Origin: a virus | Reading direction: 5' to 3' (one strand) | Virus record (IMG/VR): IMGVR_UViG_3300023174_000190 | Span: 1-58,594 of that record | DNA: 58,594 nucleotides | Shown here: one piece after another, positions 58,476 through 58,594 of the stretch | Layout: each line of letters starts with the position of its first letter | How positions within the stretch are numbered: the first letter of the stretch is position 1 | Notes under the pieces: generated by a model | What the model saw: the letters and a program-made list of their open reading frames with translations, nothing else | Database searches by the model: none | Told to the model about the DNA's origin: nothing | Program-made: the position numbers and the translations under genes

Positions 58476-58594
58476 GCTAATGCAATTCCTCTTAAATCTT
58501 TCACTTTTGCAGAGTAACTTGCTGAACTAGAAAGGAATACAATCTTAATTGCAAAATATTTAAAGCCCTGGAAAGTTCTTGCATCTGGTGTAGT
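58472..58594 (-). CDS. C-terminal end of a large structural protein (truncated)
   Basis: Forty codons run in from the right edge to TGA at 58472. They read TTPDARTFQGFKYFAIKIVF, then LSSSASYSAKVKDLRGIALA, resembling the C-terminal end (FKYFAIKIV, K-x-KDLR-x-IAL) of a large virion protein type in aquatic T4-like phages, probably a baseplate or tail protein. Only 40 residues are visible, so the family is uncertain. The gene starts beyond the window. Confidence 0.55.
   Translation of the reverse strand, partial: TTPDARTFQGFKYFAIKIVFLSSSASYSAKVKDLRGIALA

Noticed and set aside
1-58594. tRNA genes, integrase or attachment sites
   Set aside because: None were recognised on reading; intergenic gaps are too short for most of these and coding density is nearly complete. 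A tRNA scan could not be run.

Overview
The window is a contiguous piece of a T4-like myovirus (Straboviridae/Kyanoviridae-type 'T4 superfamily') genome. Every gene I can support lies on the minus strand, so transcription runs from high to low coordinates. The core gene set is diagnostic: DNA polymerase gp43, RegA, clamp loader gp62/gp44, clamp gp45, gp46/gp47, late sigma gp55, UvsX, UvsY, UvsW, and the head/neck/tail block gp13-14-15-16-17-18-19-20-67-21-22-23 in T4 order. AT-rich DNA, CobS/CobT-like proteins, Hsp20, 2-oxoglutarate oxygenases and beta-propeller tail proteins resemble the non-enteric, aquatic T4-like phages of cyanobacteria, Pelagibacter and methylotrophs. A DUF3563-like gene hints at a proteobacterial host, but the host cannot be fixed from this sequence. 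No tRNA, CRISPR array, integrase or photosynthesis gene was seen. No gene-free stretch exceeds about 120 bases.

Layout, in order of position. (1) 1-9.8 kb: uvsX (cut by the window edge), gene 43, an Sm-like protein, Hsp20 with a DUF3563-like partner, a winged-helix protein, a Dps ferritin, regA, 62, a PD-(D/E)XK nuclease, 44, a DsbA-like protein, 45, a DUF3310 protein and a glycosyltransferase. (2) 9.8-14 kb: a CobS-like AAA+ ATPase and a CobT-like VWA protein with an extra HEIGH motif, then an unknown gene. (3) 14-17.5 kb: a tightly overlapping set of dCMP deaminase, asparagine-synthase-like ATP-pyrophosphatase, C5-cytosine DNA methyltransferase and CmoA-like carboxy-SAM synthase. (4) 17.5-23.3 kb: 46, 47, 55, uvsW and uvsY, with small genes between them. 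(5) 23.3-44.6 kb: head, portal, tail tube, sheath, terminase and neck genes, with fibre-like genes (collagen-like repeats, GGTGA repeats) inserted between gp20 and the gp67-like gene. (6) 44.6-58.6 kb: an accessory tail region with six paralogous kelch-like beta-propeller proteins in two groups of three. They flank a sulfotransferase, two 2OG-Fe(II) oxygenases (one a double-domain fusion) and small genes. Also here are an APS-kinase/nucleotidyltransferase fusion, an S74-chaperone fibre and the tail end of a large structural gene.

The most exciting observation is the third region. The cytosine-C5 methyltransferase has Arg (residue 386) where motif X of almost all such enzymes has Asn (G-N-x-V). 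Changing that Asn to Lys or Arg is the change that lets the engineered CpG enzyme M.MpeI use carboxy-SAM in place of SAM. The very next gene is a homologue of CmoA, the carboxy-SAM synthase. The sequence therefore predicts a natural DNA carboxymethyltransferase system that makes 5-carboxymethylcytosine in phage DNA. The overlapping asparagine-synthase-like gene could further convert the carboxylate into an amide. This is inference from motifs and gene order, and mass spectrometry of phage nucleosides would settle it.

Regulation visible in the sequence: TATAAATA late-promoter boxes (T4 gp55-type) precede Hsp20, the tail-tube-like gene at 23.9 kb, gp23, gp22, the gp67-like gene, gp18, gp13 and others. 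Several intrinsic terminators occur, in two places right next to a late promoter. Many start/stop overlaps (ATGA, TAATG, GTGA) suggest translational coupling.
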